From assembly GCA_017979445.1 (NCBI GenBank), contig CM030716.1, positions 12,933,611 to 12,997,610 on the forward strand: 64,000 nt of DNA, written 5' to 3'. Positions 59,311 to 64,000 of the stretch are shown here, piece by piece (within the stretch, counting starts at the first letter, position 1; each line of letters starts with the position of its first letter). Source of the DNA: Akebia trifoliata (Eukaryota; Streptophyta; Magnoliopsida; Ranunculales; Lardizabalaceae). Below the pieces are notes generated by a model that had not been told where the DNA came from, searched no databases, and was given only the letters and a program-made list of their open reading frames with translations. A program made the position numbers and the translations under genes.

Positions 59311-59714
59311 TGTAAAGTTGGGTCTATTTCAATTTCAAAATATTAATTCATGAATATTGATTTAGTTTTCTCTTCTTTGTTCTTCAGTCAATATGGATGC
59401 CCATCATATTCTTATTCTATGATTTTTCTTTTGTTTTTTATTTTTCTGATTTTTTTTATTATTATTTTGTTCATTGTGATTAGTGAATTAGAGGACCGTG
59501 CTATTGTTTGTTAAACCTCCAAATTCGACGGTCATACTCTATGAATTTTTTTTTTTTTTTTAAGCCCATTCTCCAATAATTTGATAGTCTAGGGCCATCA
59601 AAAAAAAAATTCTACAAGAGAATATTTGACGGGCATATTTGATGGGAGGGTCCGTCAAATTTCTCAAAATTTGACGGGCTAAGACCGTCAAATATGGGCT
59701 TTTTTCACATAGTG
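59311..59714 (+). repeat. Right subterminal region and TIR of the CACTA element
   Basis: Contains repeated ATTTGACGG, CCGTCAAAT and TTTGATGG-like motifs in both orientations (59520-59695) and the terminal inverted repeat ending CACATAGTG at 59714. Such subterminal repeats are typical transposase-binding sites in CACTA elements. Confidence 0.75.
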
Positions 59715-61055
59715 AACCCACACCCTCCCCTAACCTACTCTCATTACTCCCTATAAACCTCCATTCTCTCAAATCAAACACATCAACCCACACCCTCCCC
59801 TAACCTACCCTCATAATTTCCTAACCCCTATTCTCTCAAACCAAACACCTCCCCCTATCCTACTATCATCAATCCCAACTAACCAACCACCACCTTCCCC
59901 TAATCTACCATCTCTACAACCTAAACCTACACCCCCCTCAAACACTCATTCACTCCTATCAATTAATCTAAACCCTATCTCCACACATCATGTCATATGT
60001 CACCATCTCCCTCACCCTCCCAACCACCCTCTTACACCCTCCATTCTCTTAAATCAAACACCACTCAATCAATTAACCACCCTCTTAAACACCCATGATC
60101 TCACCTCACCAAATACTCCACCCAAATGGTTTGATAAGATCCAAACCATTTGGATCAAAACAAAACCCATTTACACTCATTACATAATTACCCCTCTCTC
60201 AACTCCTAATTTCATACCCCCCCCACCTTTAAAACATATATAAATACCTTCCTCCTCTTCTCAATTATATCCCTAAAATAACCCCCCAACATCTATAAAT
60301 ACCTTCCTCCTCTTCCTAAAAAAACCCCCAACTTTCACTACAAAAATTATCCCCCCAACTCTCACTACCAACCACTATTATCAATTCTCTCTCATCAATT
60401 CTCTCTTATTAACTCTATACCAAGTCTCAAGCAAAAAAGAACTCAAATCTCTACTCACCTCTCCTCTACTATTCTACCTTCACAATAATCTTTTAAAAAA
60501 ATATATACACACCCTCTCATAGTCTACTAAGGATTCAAGAAGAGATAAAAGAAGAAAGAAATAAGAGAAGAGAAGCTTCAAGGTGGGTTCAAGACTCCAT
60601 ACCTCCTCTTCTTTTTACCCTCTCCTCCTCCCTCTTCTATTATCCCCTCTCCTCTTTATTTATTTTAAATGGATTTAAGATGAGTGGATTTCAAGGCAAA
60701 TGATCCATTAGGATCATTTCTTTCAATGAGATGATCTTATGATCAAGCCGAAAGTAAATCCCTACTTAGGGTACAAATGCACACTTTATTTTTCACGTTT
60801 TCTTAAATCAAATGATCGAGTTGAATTGAGGTTACCGTCACTTGGCGGGGAGAAAATGGTACCTAACACCTTCCCTTTTCTCCAACCGAGCCGCTCACCC
60901 CGAATCTCAAGATTTGATCCGTACCTTATCCATCGAGAGTCACTAAACGTCAAAATGTCACTTTTTCAAAAAAATGCACATTGGGTGACCATTCACACCC
61001 ACTTAAAATATGAATGGTGGCGACTCCATCGTAATGACGAAACCACGTATCTACA
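59715..61055 (+). repeat. Solo LTR of the Tat-type family, right part
   Basis: Continues the LTR interrupted at 51460, in plus orientation. It includes a TATAAATACC-like region near 60238 and 60293, the AG-rich stretch (60535-60580), GATCAAGCCGAAAGTAAA near 60741 and the end GACGAAACCACGTATCTACA at 61055. A tandemly repeated ACCCACACCCTCCCCTAACC block occurs at 59716 and 59788. The ORF at 60739-61089 is an LTR shadow. Confidence 0.85.
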
Positions 61056-61582
61056 TTATTTTGAGTGCAGTCATCCAAATAGAGCGTAAGGAAAAAGTTT
61101 TAACTGATGGAGTGCAATTGGTAGTGGGTGGTGTGCAACTAGTTGATCTTTATTTTTACATCATGCTTATCCTATCCCCCAAAAAAAAAACTTAATTAAT
61201 ATATAGGAAAATCATTACAATCCCACGACATCTTTAATCAAATTAGTTTTTTCTTAAATTACAAAAATATCCTTTTATTATGTTTTATTTCAAAATTACA
61301 TTTATTCATATTATAAATTACAAGAAGAAACTTACAATACATATTAACTGATAGAATATGAATTATAAAAAAATTTATTTATATATTAATCCTAAATTTT
61401 TTTTTAATGCATGTGAATTTTCTCATGCCACCTATTAGTTTAGTTTAATTTATTTGTATGGCTGAAATATACCTTGAACTCTTAATATAATTCTGATCTT
61501 TTATACCTATTTGTAAGAGAGAAAAAAGGATCTTTTATTTGAGGTTCGCAAGAAAGCTAAAATTGTAAATGTAACATGCATA
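61056..61582. repeat. Direct repeat, copy 2 of the pair flanking the solo LTR
   Basis: Matches 49556-50113. It is cut at 61582 by the start of a second CACTA element; copy 1 shows the uninterrupted sequence. The C and A runs here are short. Confidence 0.8.
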
Positions 61583-64000
61583 CACTACGTCAAAAAAGCC
61601 CAAATTCTGCACTTTTTAACGTTAAATTCGACGGCCTAAAACCCACGTTTATATTCGCCGGCCCAAAAGCCCGCATTTAAGCCCATCACACTTATTCGAC
61701 AGCCCTGGCCCAACGACCCACCGGTTTTTTTATATTTTATATTTTATTTTTATTTCATCCAACAGCTACTTCGATCTTCCTTCTCAAGGAAAACCATCTC
61801 TGCGCTAAAATCCTGTCGAAATTTCTTCTCAATCTCCCTCTTCGATCTACTTTTCTCAAGCTCCTTCTTCGATCTACTCTTCTCAAGATCCCTCTTTGAC
61901 TCTGAATTTCTTACCAAACCAGTCTTTGGAGAGGCATTCGAGCAGACTTTCGAGAAACATTCGGGAGGCATTCGAGCAGACTTTGGAGAGGCATTCGAGC
62001 AGAATTTCGAGAGGCATTCGAGAATACTGATCACCGATCAAACCAGACATTCGAGACGCATTGGAGAACACCGATTGATCAAACCGATCGATCGATCACT
62101 TCGTCGATAGATTTCTTATCTGCTTCAAATCCAGAGTTCATTAGTGTTTCTGTAAATCAAATTTTCTTCCTGCCTCGTTTTAGCCTTTTAAGAGGTACAT
62201 CTTATAATTTTCTCTCTAATTTCAGTTTAATCTTGTTAAAATTCTGCTTTAGATGCTTTAATCTAATTTACCGAGCTTGTTTGTGCTAAAATGAACTTCT
62301 AATCGTAGAGTTATTAGCGATTTTTATGTAAAAACCCTAATTTTCCAGTCTGCCATCTTCACTTCTTTTTATTTCTTATATTTTTATTCTAGTTTCTTTA
62401 CTGCTTCTATTTTTCACTTTAATATTCTCTAATTATTATGTTTTGATGGTGATTTATAGTTTTTTTTTTGGAGCTTTTCTGATAAATTTGGATCTAAGAT
62501 TGGAGAAACCTAATTGGATGCATTTTTCTATGAATTTAGTTCGTTAAGAGTCTATGTTTGGAGCTCTCTGCCAATGGTCCATCTCACTGTCTTCTTGTTA
62601 GCCATGTCCAACGGAGATTGTTTTTTGAATTTTGTTTTTATTTTGGATCCGAGATTTTCTCTGAGATGTATAGGGCTGTTGTGTTGGTTTGGTAATGTGA
62701 TGATTTATTTGAGCAAAACGACCCTTAAAATCTTATCAAGCTAGTAAAGAAAGTGTCACGTTAATTGATTAGAAATTTTCAAAGTGGAAAAATTTTCAAT
62801 TGTCGAAATACAATATGACTAATAAACAATAATATTGATCCGACTTGTTTAGTGGTAGTTAGTTGGAGATTCTGAATAAACTGTAAAGTAGTATTGGTTA
62901 TGTAAGTCAAATCACATAATTTATGGTAACTCGGTATATATTTGATATATATACATCTTGAATGAATTTTTGAAACCATGATACCAACACCCATATCAAG
63001 GGCTACCAATGAGCCAGGCTAAGCCTTATTGGACCTCAAAATCATAGCCTAATCCTAGACCCTCCAATAGGTCGGGCAGACCAAATAAAGAATGACTAGG
63101 TCTTTAGCCCGAATTAATGTAATCAGACCTATTTAAACATACATGTTATTGTAAAAAACAATAAGGACATATGTAGTTTGTAGGTGGTATTTTGTTTAAC
63201 ATGTATGTCAGAACAATTGCGGGTATGGCAACGGAAAGTGTCACTGTGACTGAGTGGAGGCCAGAGACTTCCCCAAAGAGTAGCAATGCTTTTTAAGTAA
63301 CCTACTCAAATGGGGCCTCCAGCTTACAAAAAATAGCTCAGAAGTGCCAGAGTCGAACCTGATTTGGGTTTATTTGGATACAGAAGTTCAAGTTGCACAA
63401 GGCAGAGTTATATGGGAGCCATACCAAATTGTGTTCGTCTAGGCCATGAGTTTAGCAATTGCAGCAAAAATGGGCTCTATCGATTCAGGTCTGATAAGCA
63501 CGTTTTGAATGTTTTAGATAAAACCCATAACTAGTTTACTCCCAAAAGAGTAATAGTTATCATTGCCTTTTCCTACTTCGTGTCTAAATGGTTTAGCGAG
63601 CTAAAAAAGGATACCAACATTGCTTCTCTAGCATTTCATGAAACTTACAAATCTAAATTACTTTACCCATATTTTCATACAAGCAGTGGCCATAGAGCAT
63701 TCAATAATTCCCTAAAATATATACACTTCATTCTTAGAAGTCACTTGGAAGAATACATTATGAGAAAAATAAAAGAAAAGCTACACAAAACAGAACAATA
63801 AGCCTTCAAAGACTAAGAAAAATGAATTTTAAAAAACAAACCAAAACTAATCTAACAATTCCCCCTCCCAAGAAAAAAGCTTTCCCATTTCTCATGGATC
63901 AAAACCCATATCTCCAAAATCCCACATAAACCCTACCAAACAAATAAATTTACACAACAAGCACTCATAAGAAGTTGAGATATTGTTCAAAACCCCAATT
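61583..64000 (+). mobile_element. Second CACTA element, left end (continues past the window)
   Basis: Starts CACTACGTCAAAAAAGCCCA, nearly the same as the inverted right end of the first CACTA element, and has TTCGACGGCC/CGACAG subterminal motifs to about 61720. No right end is found before 64000. A leader with a possible donor AAGAG/GTACAT near 62195 follows. From 62200 to the end I recognise no gene; ORFs at 62514-62744 and 63580-63801 have no support. Confidence 0.65.
61925..62065. repeat. Short tandem repeat in the leader of the second CACTA element
   Basis: Four to five imperfect units of GAGGCATTCGAGCAGACTTT (about 22-36 nt spacing). On the minus strand it gives repetitive ORFs (near 61750-62071) which are an artefact of the repeat. 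Confidence 0.7.

Larger units (their letters stand above)
51461..59714 (+). mobile_element. Pack-CACTA element carrying fragments of at least five host genes
   Basis: The left end starts CACTACGTGAAAATCCC; the right end is TTTTTTCACATAGTG, its inverted counterpart (CACTATGTGAAAAAAGCCC). Flanks are AAT and AAC; in the related LTR sequence the target reads CATCAACCCACACC, so a 3-bp duplication with one later change fits the CACTA superfamily. Subterminal regions repeat a TTTGACGG/CCGTCAAA motif (at least six times in 59520-59714). Nothing resembling a CACTA transposase was seen. Inside, all on the plus strand, are NMNAT, SPA-type WD40, GLR, CRK and HSP90 pieces with introns retained. Strand is given by the captured exons. 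Non-autonomous. Confidence 0.85.

Noticed and set aside
60739..61089. 116-codon plus ORF
   Set aside because: It is the LTR end read in sense; the same region in the other LTR copies gives similar chance ORFs.

Overview
The window is nuclear plant DNA, almost certainly from a eudicot. Gene bodies are split by GT-AG introns, the only recognisable host gene family forming a cluster is CYP72A (a plant cytochrome P450 family), and the rest is layered transposable elements, LTR fragments, SINEs and broken pararetrovirus pieces. I see no intact protein-coding host gene, no tRNA or rRNA gene and no CRISPR array. The species cannot be named from the sequence.

Left part (1-43 kb): a degenerate tandem array of CYP72A units. 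Unit 1 (4962-8547) has a promoter and all five exons but carries a 22-nt frameshifting deletion in exon 4. Units 2 (33409-35196) and 3 (38240-39871) lack exon 1 and carry stops, frameshifts and deletions. Each unit is followed by the same composite of LTR-like sequence. After units 1 and 2 this composite ends in a broken caulimovirid (pararetrovirus) RT-RNase H fragment joined directly to intron 1 of the next unit. The 3' flank of unit 1 is interrupted by a ~20.9-kb minus-strand Ty3/gypsy complex of the Tat/Ogre type (9048-29928): three LTR copies, PBS, an extra ORF1, a ~53-bp minisatellite, gag, protease with a G-patch-like motif, RT, two RNase H domains and integrase, all riddled with stops. 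A 3.9-kb direct repeat (1-3912 and 43459-47353) flanks the whole P450 array.

Right part (47-64 kb): a nested transposon region. A 5'-truncated solo LTR of the same Tat-type family (50965-61055, plus orientation) is split by an 8.25-kb CACTA-ended element (51461-59714). This element holds no recognisable transposase. It carries, all in the same orientation, pieces of at least five unrelated host genes: nicotinamide-mononucleotide adenylyltransferase (NMNAT), a SPA/COP1-type WD40 protein, a glutamate receptor-like channel (GLR), a cysteine-rich receptor-like kinase (CRK) and HSP90. Introns are retained, so capture was at the DNA level. A SINE with a clear target-site duplication sits inside one captured NMNAT intron. 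A second CACTA terminus of the same family starts at 61583 and runs off the window.

The most notable system is this multi-gene Pack-CACTA element. Both CACTA left ends are followed by a pyrimidine-rich leader and a plausible 5' splice donor, so a chimeric transcript is possible but unproven.
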